NCBI RefSeq assembly: GCF_008087625.1
Contig: NZ_CP042997.1
Span: forward strand, 1,612,001-1,676,000
Source of the DNA: Aquisphaera giovannonii
Lineage (GTDB): Bacteria; Planctomycetota; Planctomycetia; Isosphaerales; Isosphaeraceae
DNA: 64,000 nucleotides
Direction of reading: 5' to 3'
In this document: piece after piece, positions 10,979 to 19,655 of the stretch
Layout: the number at the start of each line of letters is the position of its first letter
Position numbering within the stretch: the stretch's first letter is position 1
The notes under the pieces: model-generated
The model's database searches: none
What the model saw: only the letters and a program-made list of their open reading frames with translations
What the model was told of the DNA's origin: nothing
Translations under genes and position numbers: made by a program

Positions 10979-12001
10979 TCACTCACGGCGGATCCGCACG
11001 AAGCCGTCCGCGTCCACCGAGCCTTCCCAGCCGGTCGCCCGCCAGCCCGGGCGCCCCGCGACGCGGGCCTCGAGCCGCCCCGACACGCCCGGGTCGACGG
11101 CGGCGCCCGAGTCGTCCACCGCCCGGATCGCCACCCCCGGCAGGGGACGACCCACGCTCCCCTCCTTCCGGCCGGCCTGGCTCACGCCCCCGTGGACGAT
11201 GTCCGGCGTCGAGCCCGTCAGCGGGCCGAGCTCGGGATGTTCCAGATGGCCGAGCGCCGGGTCGATCGTCTCCAGGGCCGGCCGCCCGCACCCCAGGCCC
11301 TCGACCGCGGCGACGCCCGCCTCGAGGACGGCCTGCCGCACCGCGAAGAGCGTGACCGGCCGGGGCACCGGCGGGCCGAAGGCGATCACGACCGGCCGCC
11401 GCAGCCCCTGCCGCTTCTTCCCGAAGAACCGCCCCCCCGAGAAGCTGAAGTTGCTCCCCCACATGTTGTGGATGAACGCCGGGATCACGGCCACGTCTTC
11501 GCGCCCGGCGAGGATCACCTCCAGCCCCCGGTGGAACGGCCCGGTGAGGCCGTTGCGGCTGATCTGGGCCTCCGGGAAGAGGCCCAGCACCTCGCCCCGG
11601 TCCAGCAGCTTGCGGCACTCCTCGATCAGGACCCGACGCGCCCTCGGCCCGGACGACGGCACCGGCACCAGGCCGATCCAGCGGGCCCACCGGCCCAGCA
11701 GGGGCACGTCCACGTACGCCTCCCCCACCAGGGCATTCCCCCGCCGGGGGCACGTCGCCGCCAGCATCGGCCCGTCGAGCCAGGATATGTGGTTCATCGC
11801 GACCAGCGCCGCGCCCCGCCTCGGCACGTTGCCCGCCCCGAGGACCACGAACCGATACCTGGCCGAGAGGATCAGCCGCAGGAGCGGCTGCACGAGCCAG
11901 TGCAGCGAGAACAGGAACGCGACCAGCAGCACCAGGCCGCCCGCGAGGGCGGCCGCCACGTAGAGGAGGACGGTCATGGCCCCGGTGTCACCCCACCCCA
12001 C
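10979..12001 (-). CDS. PlsC-like acyltransferase with vestigial AMP-binding tail
   Basis: A 340-residue protein. One N-terminal membrane helix (LYVAAALAGGLVLLVAFLF) precedes a glycerolipid acyltransferase domain with NHISWLDGP (the HX4D catalytic motif) and LFPEAQIS. Such domains move acyl chains onto lysophospholipids at the inner membrane. The last 80 residues do not belong to PlsC: they carry KEGSVGRPLPGVAIR and a TGWEGSVDADGFVRI stretch typical of the C-terminal part of acyl-CoA/acyl-ACP synthetases, as in Aas-type fusions, but the body of that domain is missing. The GTG at 12001 abuts the upstream stop codon and has AAGGAA at good spacing; an ATG at 11977 is the alternative start. Last gene of a run with asnB and the phosphoesterase. 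Confidence 0.8.
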   Translation of the reverse strand: MGWGDTGAMTVLLYVAAALAGGLVLLVAFLFSLHWLVQPLLRLILSARYRFVVLGAGNVPRRGAALVAMNHISWLDGPMLAATCPRRGNALVGEAYVDVPLLGRWARWIGLVPVPSSGPRARRVLIEECRKLLDRGEVLGLFPEAQISRNGLTGPFHRGLEVILAGREDVAVIPAFIHNMWGSNFSFSGGRFFGKKRQGLRRPVVIAFGPPVPRPVTLFAVRQAVLEAGVAAVEGLGCGRPALETIDPALGHLEHPELGPLTGSTPDIVHGGVSQAGRKEGSVGRPLPGVAIRAVDDSGAAVDPGVSGRLEARVAGRPGWRATGWEGSVDADGFVRIRRE

Positions 12002-12002
12002 C

Positions 12003-12776
12003 TCATTCCTTCCCCGACGCCGGATCCGCGGGGGTCGCGGGCGGTTCGTCCGTCGAGTCCTCGCCGGGGGGCGGGTCGGCCGGGCCCGGCAGCCTGCCCG
12101 TCCTCAGGGTCGCGATCATCATGTCCCTGGCTCGCCGGGGCCATGGCATCGCCTCGACCCGAGCGACCGCCTCCTCCACGGGATACTCGATCCGCTTCAG
12201 CTCGATCCGGTTGTCGTCGATGATCGCGTACGCCGCCCGCGGGTCGCCGTCGCGGGGCAGGCCCACGCTCCCCGGGTTGAGGACCACGGCACGGCCCACC
12301 TGGAGGTTGAACTGGAGGTGAGAGTGCCCGACGCAGACGATGTCCGCCTCCGTCTCGGCCAGCCGCCGGGCCCACACGTCCGGATCCTTCATCAGGTACT
12401 CGTCGAGCGGGTCGCGCGGGGTGGCGTGCACCAGGAGGAACTCCTTCCCCGCCAGGGTCGCCCGCTGGGTCACCGGGAGCTGGAGCAGGTACCGCCGCTC
12501 GTCCGCGCCCAGCGCCTCCCACATCGAGGGCCGTGAGACCCGCGTCAGGTACCGGAATCCGGAGTCGCCGACGACCCGGATCCCCTGCGCGACGCCGTGG
12601 TCGTGATTGCCCCGGATCGAGTACGTCGCGTGCCCCATCGCCCATCGCACGCAGGGGACCGGGTCGGGGCCGTAATCCACCAGGTCCCCGAGGCAGAGGC
12701 AGACGTCATGCTCCTCGCGGATCGCCCCGAGCGCCGCCCAGTTCGCGTGGATGTCCGAGACGACCAGGATCCGCAT
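12003..12776 (-). CDS. Calcineurin-like metallophosphoesterase
   Basis: A 257-residue phosphoesterase of the YfcE/ApaH-like superfamily. The two-metal site is complete: DIHAN near residue 8, GDLVDYGP, GNHDHG, a lone histidine in LLVHATP, and the closing GHSHLQF. Enzymes of this kind hydrolyse phosphodiesters or phosphomonoesters in the cytoplasm; the natural substrate cannot be told from sequence. The gene lies 14 bases after asparagine synthase and one base before the acyltransferase start, so the three are probably cotranscribed. The C-terminal 25 residues are Pro/Asp-rich and probably disordered. Confidence 0.88.
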   Translation of the reverse strand: MRILVVSDIHANWAALGAIREEHDVCLCLGDLVDYGPDPVPCVRWAMGHATYSIRGNHDHGVAQGIRVVGDSGFRYLTRVSRPSMWEALGADERRYLLQLPVTQRATLAGKEFLLVHATPRDPLDEYLMKDPDVWARRLAETEADIVCVGHSHLQFNLQVGRAVVLNPGSVGLPRDGDPRAAYAIIDDNRIELKRIEYPVEEAVARVEAMPWPRRARDMMIATLRTGRLPGPADPPPGEDSTDEPPATPADPASGKE

Positions 12777-12790
12777 GCGCCTCCCTCGGT

Positions 12791-14686
12791 TCAGGCCAGC
12801 CAGGCGTCGTACCAGAGCTGGAACATCAGCAGGGTCCAGAGCGGCTTGCGATGGTCGCGGACCCCCTCGCGGTGCTCGCCGACCCGCCGCGAGACCGCCT
12901 CCGGCCGGAAGAGGCCCTGCGCCTCCAGCCTCGACGGGGCGAGCAGCCGGTCCAGCATCGGGGACAGCTCGCCGCGGAGCCAGCGGCCGACGGGGATCCC
13001 GAACCCCTTCTTCGGCCGGCCCAGGATCGTCGCGGGGAGCCTACTCGACGCCGCCCGCTTCAGCAACCGCTTCCCCTGCCCGCCCGACGACTTGAAGGAC
13101 GACGGCAGCCCCTGGATCGCGTCCACGAGCTCCGCGTCCAGGAACGGGGCCCGCACCTCCAGGCTGCACGCCATGCTCGCCCGGTCCACCTTCGTCAGGA
13201 TGTCCTCCGGCAGGTACGTCTCCTGGTAGAGCGCCAGCGACCGCCCCAGCCGGTCGGCCTGCGACGCGGCAGTCAGCGAGGCCGCCAGCCCCAGGTGCTC
13301 CGCCTCGACGTCCAGCGGCCCCCGCCCGTCCCCCGGGAGGAGCAGCTCGTCCACCTCCGGGCCGCTGAAGGAGCCGATCCACCGCTGGTGGGCCAGCGGC
13401 GGGACCTCGCCCGCCCCCCGGAGGAACTGGCGGACCTTGAAGTCGAGCCCGAGGTACCCGTACGTCGTCGGCAGGCGCCTCGCGGCCGCCTCCGCGAGGG
13501 CCCGCGCCGGGCGGGGCATCCGCCGATAGATCGCCGCCGCACGCTCGGCCTGGAAGGTCGGATAGCCGGCGAGCAGCTCGTCCGCGCCGTCGCCCCCAAG
13601 GGCCACCGTCACAGACTCCCGGGCGAACCGGCTGAGCAGGTGCGTCGGCAGGATCGAGGCGTCGCCGAACGGCTCGTCCAGCCAGGCGGTCACGCGCGGC
13701 AGCAGCTCGAAGACCTGCGACACCGAGAACGTCCGCTCGTCGTGGGTCGTCCCCAGGTGGGCCGCCACGGCCCGGGAATGGGCGCTCTCGTCGAAGTTGC
13801 GGTCCTCGAAGCCGATCGAGAACGTATGCACATCCTTCGCCGGCGACAGCTCGCAGAGCGCCGCGGCGACGCTCGACGAGTCGACCCCGCCGGAGAGGAA
13901 CACCCCCAGCGGCACGTCGGAGCGGCGATGCCGCCCCACCGCGTCCCGGAACTGCCCCCAGAACCGTTCGGCGGCCACCTCGATCGGCACCCGCTCGCCC
14001 GAGGGCCGGGGCGGGGCGGGCTCCCAGTACCGGGCAATCCGCGTCGTCCCGGCTTCCCAGACCAGGACGTGCGACCGCGGCAGCTTGCGGATCCCCTTCC
14101 AGATCGAGTGGGGCGCGGGGATGTACTCGTAGAAGAGGTAGCGGGCCAGGCCGTCCCGGTCGAGCTCACGGCCGATGTCCGGGTGCCGGAGCAGCGCCTT
14201 GGGCTCGGACCCGAACGCCAGCCCGCCGCCCGGCAACGCCGCGTGGAAGAGCGGCTTCTGCCCCATCCGATCCCTCGCCAGGACGAGCCGGCGCCTCGGC
14301 TCGTCCCAGATCGCCAGCGCGAACATCCCGTTCAGCCGCCGAACGAACTCGACCCCCTCCTCCTCGTAGAGGTGCACGAGGGTCTCGGTGTCGCACGAGG
14401 TCCGGTACCGGTGCCCCTTCGCCTCCAACTCCGGCCGGAGCGCCAGCTCGTTGTACAGCTCGCCGTTGTAGCTGACCCAGACCGTGCCCTCCTCGTTGGA
14501 CATCGGCTGCCCGCCGCCGGCCACGTCGATGATCGACAGCCGCCGGTGCCCGAGCGCGACCTGCCCCGAGACGTGGAACCCGTCCCCGTCCGGCCCCCGA
14601 TGCGCCAGCAACGCCGTCATCCGCTCCACGATCGAGCGATCGGCCCGGACCCCGTCCCGGTTCACGAACCCGGCGATGCCGCACAT
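12791..14686 (-). CDS. asnB: Asparagine synthase (glutamine-hydrolysing)
   Basis: A 631-residue two-domain enzyme. The mature N-terminus is Cys (MCGIAGF), the nucleophile of the class II glutaminase domain, followed by LLAHRGPDGDG and a GHRRLSIID motif. The synthetase domain starts near residue 240 with LSGGVDSS, the ATP-pyrophosphatase loop, and continues through FSIGFEDRNFDESAH and GGDGADELLAGY. It makes asparagine from aspartate, glutamine and ATP; planctomycete genomes often have several paralogues, some of which act on cell-surface or secondary metabolites, so the exact substrate is open. The start is fixed by the Cys-2 requirement. First gene of a three-gene minus-strand run. Confidence 0.92.
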   Translation of the reverse strand: MCGIAGFVNRDGVRADRSIVERMTALLAHRGPDGDGFHVSGQVALGHRRLSIIDVAGGGQPMSNEEGTVWVSYNGELYNELALRPELEAKGHRYRTSCDTETLVHLYEEEGVEFVRRLNGMFALAIWDEPRRRLVLARDRMGQKPLFHAALPGGGLAFGSEPKALLRHPDIGRELDRDGLARYLFYEYIPAPHSIWKGIRKLPRSHVLVWEAGTTRIARYWEPAPPRPSGERVPIEVAAERFWGQFRDAVGRHRRSDVPLGVFLSGGVDSSSVAAALCELSPAKDVHTFSIGFEDRNFDESAHSRAVAAHLGTTHDERTFSVSQVFELLPRVTAWLDEPFGDASILPTHLLSRFARESVTVALGGDGADELLAGYPTFQAERAAAIYRRMPRPARALAEAAARRLPTTYGYLGLDFKVRQFLRGAGEVPPLAHQRWIGSFSGPEVDELLLPGDGRGPLDVEAEHLGLAASLTAASQADRLGRSLALYQETYLPEDILTKVDRASMACSLEVRAPFLDAELVDAIQGLPSSFKSSGGQGKRLLKRAASSRLPATILGRPKKGFGIPVGRWLRGELSPMLDRLLAPSRLEAQGLFRPEAVSRRVGEHREGVRDHRKPLWTLLMFQLWYDAWLA

Positions 14687-15366
14687 CGAGCCCTCGATCT
14701 CGCTGTCAAGGATGGACCACGCAACCCGACGAGGCCGACGCCACGATCCCTTCCGTCATCGGGCCACCTCCGCCCGCTCTCTCGTCCTTGCTCAGCCGAT
14801 CGATCATACCGCCCCCGCCTCCTCCCCGTGCAGTCATCCCGCCGGCGCTTTCTGGATCACTCCTCCATGGCGTCTCGTCCCGCCCCTGGGACCGCTCGTC
14901 GCGGCACTTGTCGCCGCGAGACCGGCCCAAATCGTTATGAGAATTCCCTTGAATCCGGAAATGACTGGCTTGGTCGCCACAGCCACGAAGGACTGGCGAG
15001 CCATAGCGGTGATGTAGTGCCGTCCTTGGTCGAGGGGCCGTGACTCGGCAATTCAACGACGGCAGGAGACCGGCCGCGATCCTCGCCCTCCGGATGGCTG
15101 TGGCGGGAGCGCGGCGATGCAACGGGATCGCCTTGGCTCGTGGCCGGCGCCAGGGGCGGAGGCCCGCTCACCCGCTTCGTCGTCGCCGGCCAGGGCGACG
15201 GGCCCGGCGACCGCCTCGGCGAAGACGTCCGGCCCACCTCGGCCGCGAGTGGGTGAAGATCGTCGCGGTCCCGGAACAGGTCGAGCCCCATGAGGCAAAA
15301 AAGCCCGCCGCGATCCGGGGATCGCGGCGGGCTCCGTCTTCGCGCGTCGTGTGGGGTCGAGGCGGC
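14687..15366. other. Intergenic region upstream of asnB
   Basis: About 680 bases without a convincing gene; all frames here have chance composition. The right end contains the strong terminator at 15297-15333, which serves the Met/Cys-rich gene. The rest should include the asnB promoter, which I could not pinpoint. Confidence 0.45.
15297..15333 (-). terminator. Strong rho-independent terminator of the Met/Cys-rich gene
   Basis: A near-perfect 14-15-base stem (AGCCCGCCGCGATC with GATCGCGGCGGGCT) is followed on the minus strand by six T residues. It sits 34 bases past the stop at 15367. Confidence 0.85.
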
Positions 15367-15843
15367 TCAGCAGCCGCAGCAGACCGGCATGCCGTTCATG
15401 CAGATGCAGCAGACGCAACCGGAGTCGCACATGGCCGTCATGCAGTCGCAGCAGGCCTGGATCATCTTGCAGCAGGCCTCGTCGCCGCTCGTGCAGGTGA
15501 TGCAGACGCCGTCGGCGGTCATCTCGCACTTGCACATGCCCATCATCATGTTGCAGCAACACATCATCATGCCGTTCATCATCATGCAGCAGGAGCACAT
15601 GCCCCCGGCCATCATGGTGCAGAGGTTCTGCATCATCGTGGCCGTCATCTTGTCCTCGCTGGTGCACGTCATCTTCATGCCGCCCGCGCACTTCTCCATC
15701 TTGATCGTGCAGCGGGGGACCATCATCATCTGCGGGGCATTCGGCATCGAGCCCGCACCGCCCATCGTGCCCGGGGCCATGCCCGGCATCCCCATCCCCG
15801 GCATCCCCATCCCAGTCCGCTCCATCATCATGGTGCTGGTCAT
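15367..15843 (-). CDS. Extremely Met- and Cys-rich protein, candidate metal-binding protein
   Basis: A 158-residue protein with 39 Met and 27 Cys. Residues 1-45 are MGMPG-type repeats; residues 45-158 hold dense clusters such as CSCCMMMNGMMMCCC, MCKCEM, CCKMIQACCDCM and CVCCICM. There is no signal peptide, so it should stay in the cytoplasm. Thiolate and thioether density at this level is known from Cu(I)-handling proteins (metallothioneins, Csp copper-storage proteins); a role in soft-metal storage is an inference, and I do not recognise the family. The ATG at 15843 has AGGGAG upstream and is preferred over an in-frame start 22 codons earlier. The gene ends at a strong terminator and is divergent from a cysteine-metabolism cluster. 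Confidence 0.8.
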   Translation of the reverse strand: MTSTMMMERTGMGMPGMGMPGMAPGTMGGAGSMPNAPQMMMVPRCTIKMEKCAGGMKMTCTSEDKMTATMMQNLCTMMAGGMCSCCMMMNGMMMCCCNMMMGMCKCEMTADGVCITCTSGDEACCKMIQACCDCMTAMCDSGCVCCICMNGMPVCCGC

Positions 15844-15973
15844 CTCAATCGCTCCCTTGGCCTTATCGGGCCCAATCAGTCCCTCACGGAGCCATCGACG
15901 CGGCCCCACAACGATGGCCCATTATCCGCGCGATCGCCTCAGATGCAACACAAAAATAAAGAATCTTTGATGC

Positions 15974-15996
15974 ATCCTGACCAATCTGATCAGGAT
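15974..15996. promoter_or_regulatory. Inverted repeat, possible operator
   Basis: ATCCTGA, nine bases, TCAGGAT: a seven-base-arm inverted repeat, overlapping the palindrome CTGATCAG (15986-15993). It lies between the divergent Met/Cys-rich gene and the small protein/Rrf2 genes, where a shared regulator could bind. The role is inferred from position only. Confidence 0.35.
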
Positions 15997-16180
15997 GATC
16001 GAATATTCGCCCCGCAAGCCGGTCGGGGCTAGCCGCCGACGCATGCATGTGCCCCCGTCCGGCGTCTCGCGGAAGTGACTCGTGGACCACCCTATGCCCA
16101 CCATTCGATCGCAATGCCATATTATAAAAGGATTTAAGAGATAACTCGCGAAAGTCGATCGAGAAAGTGAAGTCTCCAAC

Positions 16181-16209
16181 TTGACAGAGCCGATGGGAAT
16201 AGTAATGAT
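16181..16209 (+). promoter_or_regulatory. Sigma-70-like promoter of the small protein/Rrf2 unit
   Basis: A perfect TTGACA (16181-16186) is followed after 17 bases by AATGAT (16204-16209), four of six matches to TATAAT. It is 47 bases upstream of the small protein's ATG and in an AT-richer stretch. There is no experimental support. Confidence 0.5.
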
Positions 16210-16255
16210 TCAGGAGAACAGACGCCACAACTCTCCCAGATCGGGACTGTTAGCC

Positions 16256-16489
16256 ATGTCGAACCGACTCATCGCGGCATCGATCGTCCACGAATCGTCC
16301 CCGGCTTTCCTGTCCGTGCCCCGGCTGGATGCGGCGGGCCCGATGGCGTGTCCGGCTACGATGGGGCCGGACGGGAGTCTGACGATCGCCGGCCCGTGGA
16401 TCGAGATCTATCGGCTGGCCTACGAGCAGGCCCGCGCGGCGCTCACGCCGTCGTGGTTCCAGAGGATGACGCAGCCGTCCTGGAACTGA
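16256..16489 (+). CDS. Small conserved-looking protein with C-terminal YEQAR...PSWN motif
   Basis: A 77-residue protein. Residues 48-77 (PWIEIYRLAYEQARAAL, then PSWFQRMTQPSWN) resemble, to my recollection, a short C-terminal pattern common to many small planctomycete proteins of unknown function; the N-terminal half is variable. There is no signal peptide or membrane segment. Upstream in-frame ATGs exist at 16193 and 16205, but the conserved-looking part begins after 16256. It precedes the Rrf2 regulator by 37 bases on the same strand and probably shares its transcript. The function is unknown. Confidence 0.6.
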   Translation: MSNRLIAASIVHESSPAFLSVPRLDAAGPMACPATMGPDGSLTIAGPWIEIYRLAYEQARAALTPSWFQRMTQPSWN

Positions 16490-16526
16490 GGAACCGCGGG
16501 ATGGAGCCCGGACGGGAGGTCCACTG

Positions 16527-16937
16527 GTGAGAATCTCGGCCAAGGCGGAGTATGCATGCCTGGCGGTGATCACGCTGGCCCTGCGGGATCGGGATGAGGG
16601 GCCAATGCCGATCCGCGAGATCGCGGAATCGAGGGGGATCCCCGAGCCGTTCTTGACCCAGATCCTCCTGAAACTGAAGGCTGCGGGGATCGTGCAGAGC
16701 ACCCGCGGCTCTTCGGGGGGATATCGGCTGGCCAAGGCCCCCGAGGATATCACGCTCGGCGAGATCCTCGGGGTGATGGACGGCTATGCCCTGACCCCGA
16801 GGATCCCCCAGGGGCCGGCCGCCCCCTTCCTCGCCGGGGTCTGGGACCAGCTCCACGATTCCGAATCCCGCGTCCTGACGAGGACCTCGGTGGCCGACCT
16901 GGCCAGGCGGGCGACCGCGCCGGACTGGGTCATCTGA
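16527..16937 (+). CDS. Rrf2-family transcriptional regulator (CymR-like)
   Basis: A 136-residue protein with the Rrf2 winged-helix signature: ISAKAEYACLAVITLA at the N-terminus, IREIAESRGIPEPFLTQILLKLKAAGIV (helix-turn-helix) and the wing RGSSGGYRLAK. Rrf2 proteins that sense Fe-S clusters (IscR, NsrR) carry three cysteines in the dimer region; this one has a single Cys near position 11 and none there, so it resembles cluster-free CymR, which controls cysteine metabolism and partners with cysteine synthase. The position directly upstream of transsulfuration genes supports such a role (inference). The start is GTG at 16527 with GGGAGG eight bases upstream. Confidence 0.87.
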   Translation: MRISAKAEYACLAVITLALRDRDEGPMPIREIAESRGIPEPFLTQILLKLKAAGIVQSTRGSSGGYRLAKAPEDITLGEILGVMDGYALTPRIPQGPAAPFLAGVWDQLHDSESRVLTRTSVADLARRATAPDWVI

Positions 16938-17076
16938 CCGGCCCGAACGGTCGCGGCTTCCCTGGCGAAACCGGGGCGAATCTGCTACATCTGCATCCGC
17001 CTCGCGCGATCGAGCCGGGGCCGCGAGGGAGCTCGGACCCGCACTTCTCATCACGGCCTGGCAAGGAGACGCCGCG

Positions 17077-18426
17077 ATGCCGGGGACCATCCTGGATTAC
17101 GTCGGCAAGACGCCCCTAATTCCCCTCCGCAGGCTCGACCCGGGGAACCGCATCCCGATCCTCCTCAAGGTCGAGTCCTTCAACCCGGGCGGCAGCATCA
17201 AGGACCGGGTGGCGGTCGCCATGATCGAGGAGGCGGAGCAGCAGGGCTGGCTGCGCCCGGGGGGCACGATCATCGAGGCCACCGCGGGCAACACCGGCGT
17301 CGGCCTCGCCATGGCCGCCGCGGTGAAGGGCTATCGCACCATCTTCGTCATGCCGGACAAGATGAGCCGGGAGAAGATCCGCCTCCTGGCGGCCTACGGC
17401 GCCGAGATCGTGATCACGCCGACGTCGGTGCCCCCCGACTCTCCGGAGAGCTACAACGGCGTCGCCGATCGCCTCGCCAGGGAGATCCCGGACGCCTGGC
17501 GCCCCAACCAATTCATGAACCTCGCGAACCCGGGTGCCCACTATCACACGACCGGGCCGGAGATCTGGGACCAGACCGGGGGCAAGGTCACGGCCGTCGT
17601 CGCGGGCGCGGGAACCGGCGGCACCCTCTCCGGCGTGGGGCGCTACCTCAAGGAGCGGAACCCACGCGTGAAGATCATCGGCGCCGACCCCGAGGGCTCG
17701 ATCCTCTCCGGCGACTCCCCCAGGCCCTGGAAGGTCGAGGGGATCGGCGAGGACTTCGTGCCCAGGACGCTGAACAGCCACGTCGTGGACGAGTGGGTCC
17801 GGGTCGGCGACGCCGAGGCCTTCGACACGGCCCGCAAGGTGGCCCGAAAGGAGGGGATCCTCCTCGGCGGGTCCAGCGGCACGGCCATCGCCGCGGCCGT
17901 CCGCTACGCCCGGCGGCTCGGCCCCGAGGACCTCGTGGTCGTCATCTGCCCGGACACGGGCCGGAATTACCTGAGCAAGTTCTTCGACGACCAGTGGCTC
18001 GCGGAGAATCACCTGGTCCTGGAGCCCGCTCGCTCCAACTCGATCGCCGACCTCCTGGCGGCCCGCGGGCCCCGGGCGCTCACGACGGTCAGCCCGGAGG
18101 CTCCCGTCGCCTCGGCCGTCGAGCTGATGCAGACCTCGGGCATCTCCCAGCTCCCGGTCCTGCGCGACGGCGTCTCCGTCGGCTCGATCCAGGAGATGAC
18201 GCTGGCCCGGATCCTCCACGATCATCGCGGCGCCGCCGGCGTCACCGTCGGCCAGGTCATGGCCCGCCCCCTGCCCCAGCTCGAGACCTCCACCCACCTC
18301 GACGAGGCCTACCGCCTCCTCCTGGCGGGCAATCCGGGCATCCTCGCCGTCGAGGACGGGCAGGTCCTCGACATCGTCACCCGGATCGACCTGGTCCAGT
18401 ACTGGAAGCAGCTCGAACCGTCCTGA
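17077..18426 (+). CDS. Cystathionine beta-synthase with two CBS domains
   Basis: A 449-residue PLP enzyme. The catalytic domain (about residues 1-310) shows the PLP lysine in NPGGSIKDR, TAGNTG, the phosphate-binding loop GAGTGGTLSG and GGSSGTA. Residues about 325-445 form a pair of CBS (Bateman) modules (VASAVELMQTSGISQLPVL and LDEAYRLLLAGNPGILAV). This architecture is that of cystathionine beta-synthase, which joins homocysteine and serine, although O-acetylserine sulfhydrylases with CBS tails also exist. The pairing with a gamma-lyase/synthase 55 bases downstream supports reverse transsulfuration. No haem-binding N-terminal extension is present. AAGGAG precedes the ATG. Likely controlled by the Rrf2 regulator upstream. 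Confidence 0.9.
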   Translation: MPGTILDYVGKTPLIPLRRLDPGNRIPILLKVESFNPGGSIKDRVAVAMIEEAEQQGWLRPGGTIIEATAGNTGVGLAMAAAVKGYRTIFVMPDKMSREKIRLLAAYGAEIVITPTSVPPDSPESYNGVADRLAREIPDAWRPNQFMNLANPGAHYHTTGPEIWDQTGGKVTAVVAGAGTGGTLSGVGRYLKERNPRVKIIGADPEGSILSGDSPRPWKVEGIGEDFVPRTLNSHVVDEWVRVGDAEAFDTARKVARKEGILLGGSSGTAIAAAVRYARRLGPEDLVVVICPDTGRNYLSKFFDDQWLAENHLVLEPARSNSIADLLAARGPRALTTVSPEAPVASAVELMQTSGISQLPVLRDGVSVGSIQEMTLARILHDHRGAAGVTVGQVMARPLPQLETSTHLDEAYRLLLAGNPGILAVEDGQVLDIVTRIDLVQYWKQLEPS

Positions 18427-18481
18427 GGGTCGACGCGGATCCGCCGAACTCCCCCCTCCCCGCATCCCACCGAGGCGATCG

Positions 18482-19642
18482 ATGAGCGAAGACCAGCGCC
18501 AGGCCGGGTTCTCCACCAGGGCCATCCACGACGGCCAGGCGGCCGACCCCGCGACCGGCGCGACCGTCGTCCCGATCTACGCGACCTCCACCTACACGCA
18601 GGCCGCGCCGGGGGAGCACAAGGGATACGAGTACTCGCGGAGCGGCAACCCGACTCGAGCCGCGCTGGAGGTGTGCCTGGCGTCGCTGGAGGGGGCCGAG
18701 CAGGGCCTGGCCTTCGCGTCGGGCCTGGCCGCGACCTCGGCCGTGCTCTCGCTCCTCGGGCCCGGCGACGAGGTCGTCGCGGCGAGCGACCTGTACGGCG
18801 GGACGTATCGCATCCTGGAGCGCGTGTACCGTCCGCTCGGGATCACGGCCCGATACACGGACGACCCGCGCCCGGAGGCCTTCGCCTCGCTGCTCTCCCC
18901 CCGCACCAGGCTCGTCTGGATCGAGACGCCGACCAATCCCCTGCTCCGCGTGCTCGACATCGCGGCCATCGCGGAGGTTGCCCATCGCGGCGGGGCCATG
19001 CTCGCCGTGGACAACACCTTCGCCTCGCCCTATCTCCAGCGGCCGATCGCGCTGGGGGCCGACCTGGTCGTCCACTCGACCACCAAGTACATCGGCGGCC
19101 ACTCCGACGTCGTCGGCGGAGCCGTGGCCGGCCGTCGCGACCTGATCGAGCCGATCAAGTTCTACCAGAACGCCGCGGGGGGCGTGCCCGGCCCGTTCGA
19201 CGCCTGGCTGACGCTCCGGGGCCTGAAGACGCTGGCCGTCCGCATGGATCGCCACTGCGCCAATGCCCGATCCCTCGCCGCCTGGCTGGACAGGCATCCG
19301 AGGGTCGAGCGCGTCTACTATCCCGGCCTCAAGGACGACCCCAGCCATGCCCTCGCCGCCCGCCAGATGAAGGACTTCGGCGGCATGGTCAGCATCCGGC
19401 TCGACGGGGGAGGGCCCGCCGCGCGTCGGTTCCTGACGCGGACGAAGATCTTCAGCCTCGCGGAGAGCCTCGGCGGCGTGGAATCGCTGGTCTGCCACCC
19501 CGCCACCATGACCCATGCGAGCATCCCGGCCGACGTGCGCGCCGCGAGGGGCGTGGACGACGGCCTGATCCGGCTCAGCGTGGGGATCGAGGATGCCGAC
19601 GACCTCCGGGCCGACCTGGAGCGGGCGCTCGGGGCCGACTGA
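18482..19642 (+). CDS. Cystathionine gamma-lyase / gamma-synthase family enzyme
   Basis: A 386-residue fold-type I PLP enzyme of the Cys/Met metabolism family. The PLP lysine is in HSTTKYIGGHSD, with YEYSRSGNPTR near residue 45, SGLAATSAVLSLL, IETPTNPLL and the C-terminal SLGGVESLVCHPA. Family members catalyse alpha,gamma- or beta-elimination or replacement on sulfur amino acids. Next to cystathionine beta-synthase the simplest role is cleavage of cystathionine to cysteine, but gamma-synthase activity cannot be excluded from sequence. The ATG start follows a short GAGG. It converges with the small membrane protein gene. Confidence 0.92.
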   Translation: MSEDQRQAGFSTRAIHDGQAADPATGATVVPIYATSTYTQAAPGEHKGYEYSRSGNPTRAALEVCLASLEGAEQGLAFASGLAATSAVLSLLGPGDEVVAASDLYGGTYRILERVYRPLGITARYTDDPRPEAFASLLSPRTRLVWIETPTNPLLRVLDIAAIAEVAHRGGAMLAVDNTFASPYLQRPIALGADLVVHSTTKYIGGHSDVVGGAVAGRRDLIEPIKFYQNAAGGVPGPFDAWLTLRGLKTLAVRMDRHCANARSLAAWLDRHPRVERVYYPGLKDDPSHALAARQMKDFGGMVSIRLDGGGPAARRFLTRTKIFSLAESLGGVESLVCHPATMTHASIPADVRAARGVDDGLIRLSVGIEDADDLRADLERALGAD

Positions 19643-19655
19643 CGACCGTCGACCC

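Larger units (their letters stand above)
15844..16255. other. AT-richer divergent regulatory region
   Basis: This 412-base spacer between the Met/Cys-rich gene and the sulfur-metabolism genes is clearly less GC-rich than its surroundings, especially 15945-16000 and 16110-16210. It contains the inverted repeat at 15974-15996 and a promoter-like pair at 16181-16209. I see no gene in it. Confidence 0.55.

Noticed and set aside
14704-14709. TTGACA on the minus strand just upstream of asnB.
   Set aside because: It is only 17 bases before the ATG, too close to serve as a -35 element for that gene.
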